From Sambucus nigra (taxonomy: Eukaryota > Streptophyta > Magnoliopsida > Dipsacales > Adoxaceae), in assembly GCA_949130495.1 (NCBI GenBank), contig OX422221.1:31989224-32053223 (forward strand): 64,000 nucleotides of DNA. The letters run 5' to 3'. This document shows, one piece after another, positions 42,297 through 55,075 of the stretch. The translations under genes were made by a program, and so were the position numbers. A model generated the notes under the pieces. The model was not told the DNA's origin. It saw only the letters and a list, made by a program, of their open reading frames with translations, and did no database searches. The number at the start of each line of letters is the position of its first letter. The first letter of the stretch is position 1.

Positions 42297-43785
42297 TGTT
42301 TGAACAATATATCTCGCACTCACGTCTGTTTGAGTTACTTATGTTCATCTATTTGTTTCTAAGTTCAAGAATCTCTTAAAACTCTAAGATTTTATAAGAA
42401 ATATAAAATTAGTGTTTAAAATCTATTTTGAACATAAAATAAGAAGGTTTAGACATTTAAACCAATCTTATTAAACCAAACTTTTTTTAAACTTGATACA
42501 TGTCCGTATAGTAGGACTTGGATTCATTTTGGACCAAGAACTTATTTCGTAACCATACCTATCTTGAACTTAAACAGAGAACTGATTTGAAAAACCACTG
42601 GTTTTTTATTTTGATAAAGAACAAGTTAAAACTCATAATATATTGAATAATAAATTTTTATATAAAAGCCTAATTTGAATGTGAGTTTTTAAAAGGTATA
42701 ATAGGATATTAGATTAAAGTTTTTTTTAATATAAAACTATTTATGAAAATCATTTTGGTAGTTGAATTTTGTTCTTAAACTTTTATAATATTTTATTGTC
42801 AAATTTGTTTTGGTATGTACTCTGTCTTAGAGTATTATTGATTTGTTTTGTGTGATATTTGTGCTTACCGTTTGAATCTTCATAACACATTTATTAGTGT
42901 TACATGACTAATATTCTGTCTCATCATACATATTATCACTTAGTTATGTTCACTCACATAACAAGGGATATACACTTATGCACAAAATTACTTCTGTAAA
43001 TATCTTGCCAAGTTTGAGTGTTCAAAAGAATTGAAAGAAAAAGATTTTCTGAAATTGTTTATGTCAAGAAAGTTTATTTTAAAAAGAAAGAACATAAGAA
43101 ATGTCAATGATATCTAGAAAAAAAATTATGTTACATATCAATCGTTTGTGTCGTTAAGGGTGTGTGAGTCATAGTAGTATAACTCAAGCACTTAAACTTC
43201 ACTAGAAAAAGTCACTAGGCACTTAGCTGATCCTACACTTGAGGAATATAGAGGGAAAAGAAAATTCATGAAGAAATAACTTGGACAAGACAAACATTAG
43301 GCTAATTTTAGAAGAGCAACTAATGAATAGGGGCTTGGGATTTAAGTAATAGTTTTCACATATAGATTACTTATGTCTTGTTGCATGCTTTTAAATCATT
43401 CTTGTTTTGATTTGTTTAGTTGAGTATATTAGTTTGATCCTTGGAATAATCCATTGTTTTCATCATCCGAAGGGTTTTTTCCACGTAAAATACATACATG
43501 TGTGCTTTACTTCTCTGTCTAAACACCTCACATGAAAAGTAGGATTAATAATAAGAAACTCGCCTAATAAATTTAAATTTGTTATTATTTGTTTAACAAC
43601 CTAGTTTAATAAAGATAATAATTAGGACTTTAATTAACTAGTCAAACCTAATCTAGTTTTTTTCTTAGTTATCAATTTAAGTAATAGTTTAAATTGGTCC
43701 TACTTCAGTCTTCTATACAAACTCGTAGGTATCTTGAGTTTACTTAACTCTTGTCACTTCTGCATAGTGTTTTAAAGGCGTACCA
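42297..43785. other. AT-rich region without recognisable features
   Basis: About 1.5 kb between the Copia 3' LTR and the next Copia fragment. No ORF, repeat or LTR end stands out on either strand. It may be deeply decayed element sequence. Confidence 0.5.
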
Positions 43786-44523
43786 TACCCTGCCTTAGGC
43801 GATATATTTTGCGGATCCACATGTGATAAACATACTCAACTATTTACGAAACAAAGGAAAAGTAATTTTATTATGGGTATGGTTGATGAGCTCGGATACT
43901 TCATGGGTCTTCAAGTGCATCAACTTGATAGAGGTATATTTTTTCCTAATATAATTATGCAAAAGATCTTGTGAAGAAATTTAATCTAGACTCTGATAAG
44001 CATGTATTTACTCCAATGATTTCATCTGTGAAGCTTAGTAAGGACATAGAAGGAAAGGATTTAGAACACACTCTTTTTATGAATATGATAGGTAGTTTAC
44101 TCTACTTAACCGCTCATTATCTGGATGTTTTCTTTAGTGTAGGAGTTTGTGCACACTATCAAGATGCCCCAAAAGAGTCCCATTTACTTGCGATTAAGCG
44201 TATTATCAAATATGTTAAGGGACCCTATCATTTGGAATATGGTTCTCTTTCGACATTAATGACTGTCTATCGGTGTATTCGGATGTCGTTGGGAGGGAGT
44301 CGTTAATGGTTGTAAGAGAACCTCGAGTGGATGTATCTAGTTTTATAGTGCACTTGTCTAATGGATGAGCAAGAAATAAATTATATTTCTCTCTCCACGA
44401 TGGAGGCCGAATGCATAGTCGCTGGGAGTTGTTGCACTCAACTCATTTGGATTAAGCAAATGTTCAAGGATTATAGTATTTCACAAGGCACACTGACTAT
44501 TTATTTCAAAAAATCCCGTCCAA
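43786..44523 (+). pseudogene. pol: RT end and RNase H of a SIRE-like Copia element (left part)
   Basis: MGMVDELGYFMGLQVHQL (about 43872-43930) is the end of the Copia RT. Next, from 43971, come KKFNLDSDKHVFTPMISSVK, SLLYLTAHYLDVFFSVGVCA and PKESHLLAIKRIIKYVKG, then the RNase H in a shifted frame: YSDVVGRES (about 44278) with the Asp, ISLSTMEAECIVAGSCCTQL (about 44385-44440) with the Glu. The wording is that of SIRE-type Copia as I remember it, and differs in type from the element at 37156-42296. It is cut at 44523 by LARD B within NPVQ. The continuation is at 54878. Confidence 0.8.
44519..44523 (+). repeat. Left target-site duplication of LARD B (TCCAA)
   Basis: TCCAA just before the element's TG, repeated at 54873-54877. 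Removing the insertion rejoins the Copia RNase H reading frame. Confidence 0.9.
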
Positions 44524-47500
44524 TGTGACACCCCGCCTAATTAAATACCGGGCGATCACTCCTTTATTAAATTAAATCAAGGTTAACAGTTGGTTCATTC
44601 TCAGCATCACTGTCGAAAAAAATAATTTTTTTCCAATTTAACACCCTAAATAATTAAGCTAAGTGTCAAAAACATTTTTCATACAAACTTTCCAAATTTT
44701 AATTAAAGAAAAAGATTTATCTATTTAAAAATAATAATTCTACAATTAAGAATCACACCACAAAAAGCCAAATAACATAATACATTCGTCAATCGAATGT
44801 CAACATATGAAACTAAAATCACAATTCCATCCTGAGTAAATCCCATAGAACAATACCGAAAATAACTAAAATATAAATGTCCCAACAACAAATGAAATGA
44901 TGAAAAGGGGCGACACGTTCCCAATAAATGAGAGTACTAGGAGTGGAGTCAATAACGGAAGTCGTTTACTCAAGTGACCTACAACTACCACCTAAGCTGC
45001 AACTCATTCTTCTCAAGGGATCCTAAGCAAGACGCCCATGTGGTTGGGCACCTGAAAATATACATATATACACAAGAGAGAGAGAGAGAAAAAGAAACGG
45101 GTCAGTGCCCGAAAGTGTGTTTGATTTAAAATATGTTTAGCAAGTATTTAAATTGATAGAGGCCAATGCAACAACATATTAGTACGTCCCTCTCTTGAGA
45201 AAATACTCACCTCTCTTCTAATGTGCACACCTATCGCACTAACCTTCCCAACGGTTTGTTTTAACATTTATCATACTAGTCTTTCTAAAAGATTTAACTT
45301 AACTTAGATTAGTCGAAAGATTTACAATACACGATTTTAATTTAAAAAAGATGTTCCAATTTGTAGCCAAAGTTCTCTATTTTTTTAACTTCGTAAAAAT
45401 TTATAAAGCACCCGTGACATTTTATACTTTCTCAAAACAAGTATTTATAATATGCGTCAACAACCATGTCCTACTTATCAAATCATAGTAGTCAGTCTCA
45501 AATTTCATAATCACATATATATATTAACTACTCGTATAATATATATATATATATATATAACAGCACCGCGAATAAAACTATGGTGCGTGCATACTCTACT
45601 ATCCAAAGCCCCATATCACTCATATTAAGGGGAATACATTCGGAATCACTCTCGAATTGTATTAACATAAATACACAAACAATATTGAGGTGAAGAATAG
45701 ATTCCAAGTCACTAAGAGGATGGCACATACCGACGTCTCTTAGGACCGTCTGAACTATCACATCGATAGCCTGTAACAAGGATATCTATCTTCTAGGGTA
45801 CAAGTCAATATCCCCCATAAAGGTCCCATCGAGATAAGACTTGTCCCAGCGCGGAAACCTCAGGGATAGCAAGTAGCGTGGGTATGATTTTTCACAAGCA
45901 TATAATATATGTACACACAATCATATAAATATACCACTTTATCAAATTTATATAGGTTCTTCTCATCACCCGTAATTATACCATTTATCCTTAATTTCAC
46001 ATTTATAGAATTACGTATGAGGTTTCATTCCTAACCTTAACTCGAAGGGTTTTCTCACTTATTACCTAACACTCGTGGGCTATATCCTCACAAATCTGAA
46101 ATTCAGTAAGTGACTTTATTATATTCCAACGTAACTCTCTTACGCACCTCACCCTGTAAATTCATAAATCTAACAACCTAAAGTAAATATCCCATAAATC
46201 TCATTCTCGTTTAATATTAAAGGTTCCAACATTATTTCATATACCCTACTGGGCCTCAATGTCTCCCAAATCATTTTATTTAGAATGCCCAAAAATTATT
46301 TCACGATAAACTTAATTTAACTAATTAAACAAGGGAAGTAGGAGTCTGCCAGTAGGTGTCGATCGATCGAATCTTGGGGCTCGATCGATCGATGCTCTAG
46401 GCTCGATCGATCGATCAAGCAGGTCTGGGCAAAATTCTGCAAAATGCAGTTACGGGATTCATCAAACTTCTTCATCCAAAACTATGTTTTTCCATTCTAA
46501 TCGTCCCAAAAATCCTACTATCATCATCATAACATTATACCAGGTGTTTATAACGTAAAGCATGTGTATAAATATCATTAAACATGGATTTTTAACCTAA
46601 AATCATGTCCAATTATCAAGAACCCTAGAATTTTCTTAAACAAATTTCTAATGAATCTTTCTCCAATATTTCTTTATTATGATCACCAAATTTTGATGAT
46701 TATTACCTCTACATGGCAAGGGTTTCCAGAATCAACATATACATCAATACTACATGGGTTCTCCTATAAAAATGGGGTTTTCTTCCATAGTTTTTATCAC
46801 AATTCATTCCTAAGCTAACATGAAGATTGCATCAACGAAAATAGCAAGTTTAAACACTTGCCTGGGATTTTGGTATGCAGATTCACGACTGATTTTGGTA
46901 TGGTTGCATTCCTCGACTCGTGATCTACGCGGTGGTGCTAGTGGCGGTGCAAACGGGTGACTTTTTGGCCTTGGATTGCCTTGGAGCTCTCTCCTCTCTT
47001 CTCCAATAACCGTCACTTGATTTGTGAATGTTCTAACCCTAAGAGGATGACCTAATGGCTGATATAGGTCGGCTGAAATTCGTGGGTTTAATTACCCACT
47101 TATGTAAAATGACTAAAATGCACTCCCGGGGCACCAATTAGGCCTAAAAACGCCCCGAGGCCCAAACTAAACCCCCGGGTACACTTTTCTGACTATCTCG
47201 ACCCTTACGGACGCGTTGGCGCACTCAAAACGACCATACGAACAACTTATAAAATATTTACTTTTTATTTAACAAAATTAGTCCTGACGTGACACGGGCA
47301 CGTCCCGACTTAAATTTTCGAAATAGTCATTTAATTCACTTATGACATTCAATATAACCAATATAATATATTACTATGCTCATTAGTAATATTCAACAAG
47401 TTTCCCATAATTACTAACTCTCGTCACGTTAATAATTATTACATAATTAATTTTCGGATTTTTATTAAATAAACTGTCACATCAAATTTAATAAATCCCC

Positions 47501-47558
47501 AAATTAATATAGCATAAAAATCCCAAATTAATATAGCATAAAAATACGGGGTATTACA
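44524..47558 (-). mobile_element. 3' LTR of LARD B (minus orientation)
   Basis: On the + strand it runs TGTGACACCCCGCC to CGGGGTATTACA. It holds the CGATCGATCG cluster (46359-46416), the CGGG/CCCG hairpin (45098-45111), a GA run (45074-45090) and a TA run (45541-45559). A short direct repeat AATTAATATAGCATAAAAAT lies near its end (47502-47546). ORFs here have counterparts in the other LTR and match no family. Confidence 0.95.
46359..46416. repeat. CGATCGATCG palindrome cluster in LARD B 3' LTR
   Basis: Three blocks of TCGATCGATCGA-type sequence in 58 bp (starting at 46359, 46381 and 46403). Read on the element's strand, they lie 1142-1199 bp from the LTR start. Confidence 0.85.
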
Positions 47559-49579
47559 TACTTCCCCCCTAATAACTGCATTTCGTCCCGAAATTCGGAA
47601 AATAAGGCCTATCCGATAGCACAATTCTGGATATCCTTTTCCGTACACAAACTAACTACACATTACGGCGCTCAATTACTATAGCCCTTTCTTCACAGCA
47701 TCATTGTTTTACATTCTCATTAGAGATACATCACCTTGTGCTCCCAACCGACAACATTCACATAAGTCACGCTTATACGTTATGTATTTCATTATCTCAC
47801 TAACATTAGGAGGCCGCACCCTACTATAGACAATTACTCGGCTCATTTATATACAAAACTTCCATTCTGAAAAAATATTACCAACATTTGACCACTTGTT
47901 CGCCTACAACAGTCGTGGAATTCTACCATAGTTATCGGGTATTTTCTCGACCGATCCAAAAATTATGATTATCTACTCTCCTCTAAACATACAGAAGGAG
48001 AATATTTGAGGTTCTTCCATAACAAAACCTTGATAAGTAAGTTGTATGCGACAAACAGGTACGAGTGCTTCTACAGAGCATTCTTGAAATCATCGTATCA
48101 AGATTCCAAAATCTCCTTCACGTGGCTCCCCAAATATTTAATCACCGTGCGCCTATTTCCTGGCTACGGGTGGTATATCCTACTCGAAACGAAACCTTAT
48201 CTCCGCTGGTTCCTGAAATCCCATATCAAAGGTGGGATTTACCAATCCCATCCTGATTCAGAAATTTATACTGCATCGGACTATGCACTGGCGCGATCCT
48301 TCCTTTCAAAGGAAGTCTGGGTCATACTAGTTAATATAATAAACGATCCCAAAGGAATATCAATCACTTCCTTATCATCGACTTAATTCACATGTTCGGG
48401 ATGGACCCTTAATCTTGTTTTGACGATGTCAACCCATCCAAGAACTGTATCAACTTTACCGACCTCTTCCAATTTCAGGAATTGTCGATAAACACAAAAT
48501 TCTTTAGTTGATTCTCCGCTTTCAACCAAACCTTACTTATGAGCGGTGCATGTAGAGACTAAACATTGATTCTTCCCTTGAAATGTCTCACATTAAGTGA
48601 CACGTAATACTCCCCTTCCTCCATGGAGTAGGTCGAAAGTTCCGACCGGTGCTCTTCTCTCCACGAAGCGCACTTCTGGATCTCTTATACCATACTAACA
48701 TCCTTACTCTTTGTATGCGCAAGTCGCTCTCACAATTGACTAATAACAACTCCGCTCCGGGTGTTCTTCATAATCATTAAATTATAATCTATTCAAGGAA
48801 TACCAATTCTTGAACGGCTTCCAAAGCCTTCCAATCAAGTTAGGGCGTGCTATTCTAATTGCACACTTATGTATGGATTATCGCCCCTCATGTGACGTTT
48901 AATCCACTCTATCACTTTCACTTCATCATACTATTCCCACAAACATATATTTCACACGTCTATTTTCACGTCCCTTCGATTCGGACCATTTTAACTGTAG
49001 TTAACCAAGATGCCCACATTTTTTGCAACACTTCGACCGCCCTGGGAGAGCGAACGGCGTGCTACTCATCTGTAGAACTAACTAAATTCAACGGAATTGA
49101 AGGAATAGGGCATTCAAATTCCATGACAATAAAAGAGGAATAATAATTCTCAACCTTTCTCAGATAAGTACAACAATTTTCCCAAATAGGTACAACAACT
49201 AAAGTAAATCACTAACGCTCTATTCATCAAAATAATTATAGGTCATCTCTTATGTATAGTATAAAGTTCTTTCCAGATAATCCATGCTAAAAAACATTCC
49301 AACTTTTTATTCACTTTGTGTTCTTTACGCGGTTATGATATTCGGGTACTCTCAATCACCCTAGAAATCAGAATTCTTAAATTCTCCTTATCATAGTTCC
49401 ACCCCTCAACTTGTGGGGATAACTTTCCATGTTTTCCCTACCACAAGATCCAGCTCCAATAACCTTAAAATAAAATTCAACTTCCAACTTACATACATAA
49501 TTACTTGATCCCATTTCGACCAGGGTACCAAACTAGTGGAATAGTGACCAAATGTCTCCCTATTTCCAACCTTACGCTA

Positions 49580-49650
49580 AGTTTCATGCGTGCGATGTCT
49601 CACAAAGAGAAATCCAAACAAGAAACCCCCTGATACACTACTACCTAGCT
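49580..49650 (-). repeat. Conserved ~60-nt motif in LARD B interior
   Basis: Minus strand: GTAGTGTATC, GGGGGTTTCTTGTTTGGATT, then GTGAGACATCGCACGCATGA. It matches the LARD A motif over its whole length with several substitutions. Confidence 0.75.
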
Positions 49651-51841
49651 TTTTTGGTCATCAAAATCCGTTAGGTCCTCCGCCCGTGGTATGTACCCCT
49701 TTATTCCGTCTCTTGACAGAAAAGTTACAATTCTCCCGTAATTATGCTTAATAAAGAACGTTTCACCAATTTCACTACCGTATTGGTTGATGGTTATAGC
49801 ATTCCATAAACCTCGAATACATAAAATCGGAATTCTCAAAATTCCTTTCCCTAATAATAGGGGTATAAAGATTAACTCCCACATCTCTAAAGGTTAAATA
49901 TAACAATGCACTCTTCCTATCACTAAGTCCGGAGTGCTAAACATAATACTGAGTCAAATCTTTTCGCTCAACAGTAAATCCCGATACATACGGAATTATA
50001 CTAACAAAATCTATACATACATTGGCATCGAATATCTCGAGCCCACTATCTCCTCCGAAGTCTCTAGGATAGATAATATAAGTGTGAGTCCAACTTCCTT
50101 ACAGGTAAGCCTCGCCAAAGCGAACATGAAACATGTTGCACCAATGCAACTACTCCAATAGCCTCTCATTAAATGCCCACTATCATACTACCCATTTTTA
50201 TAACATTTTAACAAAGATAAAATCATACTCGTGTATCGCATCACTACAACAAGCAATCTCCATAAAGTATAAAACACTGTTAATATACTCACCCATCATG
50301 CGCGGATAGCTCTAAAGAAAATCCTGCTACACTAACGAAAATATTCACACAATGGTAACATTTCTAATTATATGCATTAAACTAGTCTCACATGCTAATT
50401 TAGAAATGATCAAAATATGGTGACTCGCTCGTGTCACATAAACGCGCCTCATCCTCTGAGGATACAACATACACTTCTACCTTGACAATCGTCTTGACTG
50501 TGCAAATGATTTCCGGACGTAACACGTCTACACAAACCAAACAATATTACTTTACTCGTTGCCTTTTACTAGGCACCGTATTCTTGCCTTTATACTTACT
50601 TTGGAACATATTATCGTGAGCAATCTCACTCCGCATAAAATACCTCCACACATAATTCACCTATCACCTGTCCTACTAACCAGGTTAGGATTGTTCTTTC
50701 CTCGGACATTAGTAGACTCGATTTCTGTTAACCATCCCGGTTGTTCCATAGCCTTCTTAGGCCATAAAGATCATGTTACTATCTATACTAGTACTTACTG
50801 AATTTACCATCACTTGGTAAGAATTTAACTGTTTGAAGCATTTAAATAGTTTTCCTGATGTGTATCCACATCCTTCTGTGGTGCTATACCACCACCGTTG
50901 CATTCAGTCTCATTCTCGACTAAATTCTTCTATTCCTTTAACTTCCTCTACAAAGAAGCTTTATCATCTATTCTGACACAATATGACAATGTCAACCTCT
51001 GGATCGTTCGTCCATCAGAATTTCCTCCTTGAGTTTTATCAACTATTATTACGAGTTGGTCTTCCACTTGGAGTCGTTTCCCCCACTTGTATCTACATCT
51101 TCTAACACAAAATTGGCTAACGGTTAAGATTCAAATTCACAAATGGACCCCTGATATGCCCTCCCTCGAAGAGTTCAGAACCAAATTTGTTTCTCATCCT
51201 GAACAGTTAAGGAAGGAACATACGGTCAACACTGTACCTCAGGTTCTCCTATAGGCATAGAATTCCACTTCTAAAATTGGTGGTTGTCTCCAACCATTAT
51301 AATTTCGTCCCGAAAGCCAAGAAAATTTTTCTCTAAATTTTCACTTTCGGTTTGCCACACTCAGTTCTACATTTAAGCCTTTGGATACTTTACCGCCTTT
51401 GGTAAAGACACATACAATTTTCGCGTTTCTAAAATTTCCCGATATAGTCTTTACACAGTTTTGTAAAACGTTGGGTAAGTTTACCCTCGTACCTCATTTG
51501 ACTATAATCATTGCTGCACCTTAGTTTCCTTTCAAGTCTTGGCTTCTCGTGCCATAATGGAGGTGACCTCGACTACGGTCATCATCCTCGAATATATTTC
51601 CTAATCTCAACTGAACCCTGCCTCCTGATGTACGCTTAACAGTCTTCTTCTGACATCCGTCATCGCTCGGCACACGCACAAATCCGAACGAAATTAGAAT
51701 TCACTAATGCATACACAATATAGCAGGAAAACGAAATCTCGCCAAAGGAATCGACAATCCTAAACATAGGGCTCTATAACAAACAAAGCAACGCTGAAAG
51801 CATAATAAGCCGTACAGATCCGAAGGACACTAGAACCTGAT

Positions 51842-51853
51842 GCTCTGATACCA
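51842..51853 (-). promoter_or_regulatory. Primer-binding site of LARD B
   Basis: TGGTATCAGAGC on the minus strand, two bases from the 5' LTR end, as in LARD A. Confidence 0.9.
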
Positions 51854-51855
51854 CC

Positions 51856-54800
51856 TGTGACACCCCGCCTAATTAAATATCGGGCGATCACTCCTTTATT
51901 AAATTAAATCAAGGTTAACAATTGGTTCATTCTCAGCATCACTGTCGAAAAAAATAATTTCTTTCCAATTTAACACCCTAAATAATTAAGCTATTGTCAA
52001 AAACATTTTTAATACAAACTTTCCAAATTTTAATTAAAGAAAAATATTTATTTATTTAAAAATAATAATTCTACAATTAAGAATCACACCACAAAAAGCC
52101 AAATAACATAACACATTTGTCAATCGAATGTCAACATATGAAACTAAAATCACAATTCCATCCTGAATAAATCCCATAGAACAATACCGGAAATAACTGA
52201 AATATAAATGTCCCAACAACAAATGAAATGATGAAAAGGGGCGACACGTGCCCAATAAACGAGAGTACTAGGAGTGGAGTCAATAACGAAAGCCGTCTAC
52301 TCAAGGGACCTGCAACTCCCACCTAAGCTGCAACTCGTTCTTCTCAAGGGATCCTAAGCAAGACGCCCCTGTGGCTGGGCACCTGAAAATATACATGTAT
52401 ATACAAGAGAGAGAGAGAAAAAAGAAACGGGTCAGAGCCCGAAAGTGTGTTTGATTTAAAATACGTTTAGCAAGTATTTAAATTAATAGAGGCCAATGCA
52501 ACAACATATTAGTACGTCCCTCTCTTGAGAAAATACTCACCTCTCTTCTAATGTGCACACCTATCGCACTAACCTTCCCAACGATTTGTTTTAACATTTA
52601 TCATACTAGTTTTTCTAAAAGATTTAACTTAACATAGATTACTCGAAAGATTTACAATACACGATTTCAATTTAAAAAGATGTTCCAATTTGTAGCCAAA
52701 GTTCTCTATTTTTTTAACTTCGTAAAAATTTATAAAGCACCCGTGACATTTTATACTTTATCAAAACAAGTATTTATAATATGCGTCAACAACCATGTCC
52801 TACTTATCAAATCACAGTAGTCAGTCTCAAATTTTATAATCTCATATGTATATTAACTACTCGTATAATATATATATATATAACAGCACCCCGAATAAAA
52901 CTATGGTGCGTGCATACTCTACTATCCAAAGCCCCATATCACTCATATTAAGGGGAATACATTCGGAATCACTCTCGAATTGTATTAACATAAATACACA
53001 AACAATATTGAGGCGAAGCATAGATTCCAAGTCTCTAAGAGGATGGCACATACTGGCATCTCTTAGGACCGTCTGAACTATCACATCGATAGCCTGTACC
53101 AAGGATATATATATTCTAGTGTACAAGTCAATATCCCCCATAAAGGTCCCATCGAGATAATACTTGTCCCAGCGCGAAAACCTCAGGGATAGCAAGTAGC
53201 GTGGGTATGATTTTTCACAAGCATATAATATATGTACACACAATCATATAAATATACCACTTTATCAAATTTATATAGGTTCTTCTCATCACCCGTAATT
53301 ATACCATTTATCCGTAATTTCACATTTATAGAATTACGTATAAGGTTTCATTCCTAACCTTAACTCGGAGGGTTTTCTCACTTATTACCTAACACTCGTG
53401 GGCTATATCCTCACAAATCTGAAATTCAGTAAGTGATTTTATTAGATTCCAACTTAACTCTATTACGCACCTCACCCTTTAAATTCAAAAATCTAACAAC
53501 CTAAAGTAAATATCCCATAAATCTCATTCTCATTGAATATTAAAGGTTCCAACATTATTTCATACACCCTACTGGTCCTTAATTTCTCCCAAATCATTTT
53601 ATTTAGAATGCCCAAAAATTATTTCACCATAAACTTAATTTAACTAATTAAACAAGGGAAATAGGATTCTTCCAGGTGGGGTCGATCGATTGAAGCTTGG
53701 GGCTCGATCGATCGAACCTTCGATCGATCAAGCAGGTCTGGGCAAAATTCTGCAGAATGCAGTTACGGGATTCATCAGACTTCTTCATCCAAAACTATGT
53801 TTTACCATTCTAATCGTCCCAAAAATCCTACTATCATCATCATAAACATTATACCAGGTGTTTATAACGTAAAGCATGTGTATAACTATCATTAAACATG
53901 GATTTTCAACCTAAAATCATGTCCAATTATCAAGAACCCTAGAATTTTCTTAAACATATTTCTAATGAATCTTTCTCCAATATTTCTTTATTATGATCAC
54001 CAAATTTCGTGGATTATTACCTCTACATGGCAAGGGTTTCCAGAATCAACATATACATCAATATTACATGGGTTCTCCTATAAAAATGGGGTTTTCTTCC
54101 ATAGTTTTTATCACAATTAATTATTAAGCTAACATGAAGATTGCATCAACGAAAATAGCAAGTTTAAACACTTGCCTAGGATTTTGGTATGCAGATTCAC
54201 GGCTAATTTTGGTATGGCTGCGTTCCTCGACTCGTGATCTACGCGGTGGTGCTGGTGGCAGTGCAAACGGGTGGCTTTTTGGCCTTGGATTGCCTTGGAG
54301 CTCTTTCCTCTCTTCTCCAATGGTCGTCACTTGATTTGTGAATGTTCTAACCCTAAGAGGCTGACCTAATGGCTGATATAGGTTGGCTGAAATTCGTGGG
54401 TTTAATTACCCACTTATGTAAAATGACTAAAATGCCCTCCCGGGGCACCAATTAGGCCTAAAAACGCCCCGAGGCCCAAACTAAACCCCCGGGTACACTT
54501 TTCTGACTATCTCGACCCTTCCGGACGCGTTGTCGCACTCAAAATGACCATACGAACAACTTATAAAATATTTACTTTTTATTTAACAAAATTAGTCCTG
54601 ACGTGACACGGGCACTTCCCGACATAAATTTCCGAAATAGTCATTTAATTCACTTATGACATTCAATATAACCAATATAATATATTACTATGCTCATTAG
54701 TAATATTCAACAAGTTTCCCATAATTACTAACTCTCGTCACGTTAATAATTATTACATAATTAATTTCTGAATTTTTATTAAATAAACCGTCACATCAAA

Positions 54801-54872
54801 TTTAATAAATCCCCAAATTAATATAGCATAAAAATCCCAAATTAATATAGCATAAAAATACGGGGTATTACA
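51856..54872 (-). mobile_element. 5' LTR of LARD B (minus orientation)
   Basis: Collinear with 44524-47558, with scattered substitutions and small indels (shorter TA run at about 52865). The CGATCGATCG cluster is at 53681-53730, where the first block has an ATTGA change and the third is shorter. Confidence 0.95.
53681..53730. repeat. CGATCGATCG palindrome cluster in LARD B 5' LTR
   Basis: Counterpart of 46359-46416: GTCGATCGATTGA, CTCGATCGATCGA and TTCGATCGATCA. Offset 1142-1191 bp from the LTR start on the element's strand. Confidence 0.85.
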
Positions 54873-55075
54873 TCCAACATTCTGGAATAAAGCACATAAG
54901 GATTCAAGAGAACTTTATCCAAGAGCTAGTTGAATTGAAATTCGTTTCCTTGTTCTTTGTAGGCATCGATCGTCAAATTGGTCGACATATTTACAAAACC
55001 TCTAGATGCCCTTAGATTCTAGAATCTTAGGAAATCCATTGGGGTCTATTCCATTGATTGAGTTCGAATTCGTAT
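54873..55075 (+). pseudogene. pol: RNase H end of the SIRE-like Copia element (right part)
   Basis: After the TCCAA duplication the frame continues QHSGIKHIRIQENFIQELVE and LKFVSLFF, then in a nearby frame IFTKPLDALRF-like wording (about 54980-55020). This is the C-terminal end of the Copia RNase H. It would join the piece ending at 44523. A frameshift lies near 54955, and a stop follows in either frame. Confidence 0.8.

Larger units (their letters stand above)
47559..51855 (-). mobile_element. Non-coding interior of LARD B
   Basis: 4.3 kb. On the minus strand it begins GGTGGTATCAGAGCATCAGG (primer site) and a leader that aligns with LARD A over about 130 bp. One copy of the conserved motif lies at 49580-49650. 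It ends with TTTCGGGACGAAATGCAG and a polypurine tract AGGGGGGAAGTA. The longest ORF, 48006-48386 on +, is antisense to the element and matches nothing I know. No gag/pol residues seen. Confidence 0.8.
44524..54872 (-). mobile_element. LARD B: non-autonomous LTR retrotransposon nested in a Copia RNase H
   Basis: A complete 10.3 kb insertion in minus orientation. LTRs at 44524-47558 (3035 bp) and 51856-54872 (3017 bp) are highly similar, with TGTAATACCCCG...GGGGTGTCACA read on -. The primer site (rc at 51842-51853), polypurine tract (rc at 47559-47570) and TCCAA duplication are all present. The 4.3 kb interior shows no gag or pol. It shares leader, hairpin, the ~60-nt motif and pre-LTR words with LARD A, but the LTR bodies differ widely, so they are sister families. 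Confidence 0.9.

Noticed and set aside
48006..48386. 126-codon ORF inside LARD B
   Set aside because: Antisense to the element, no recognisable family and no coding counterpart in LARD A. Length is within chance for a 4.3 kb region.
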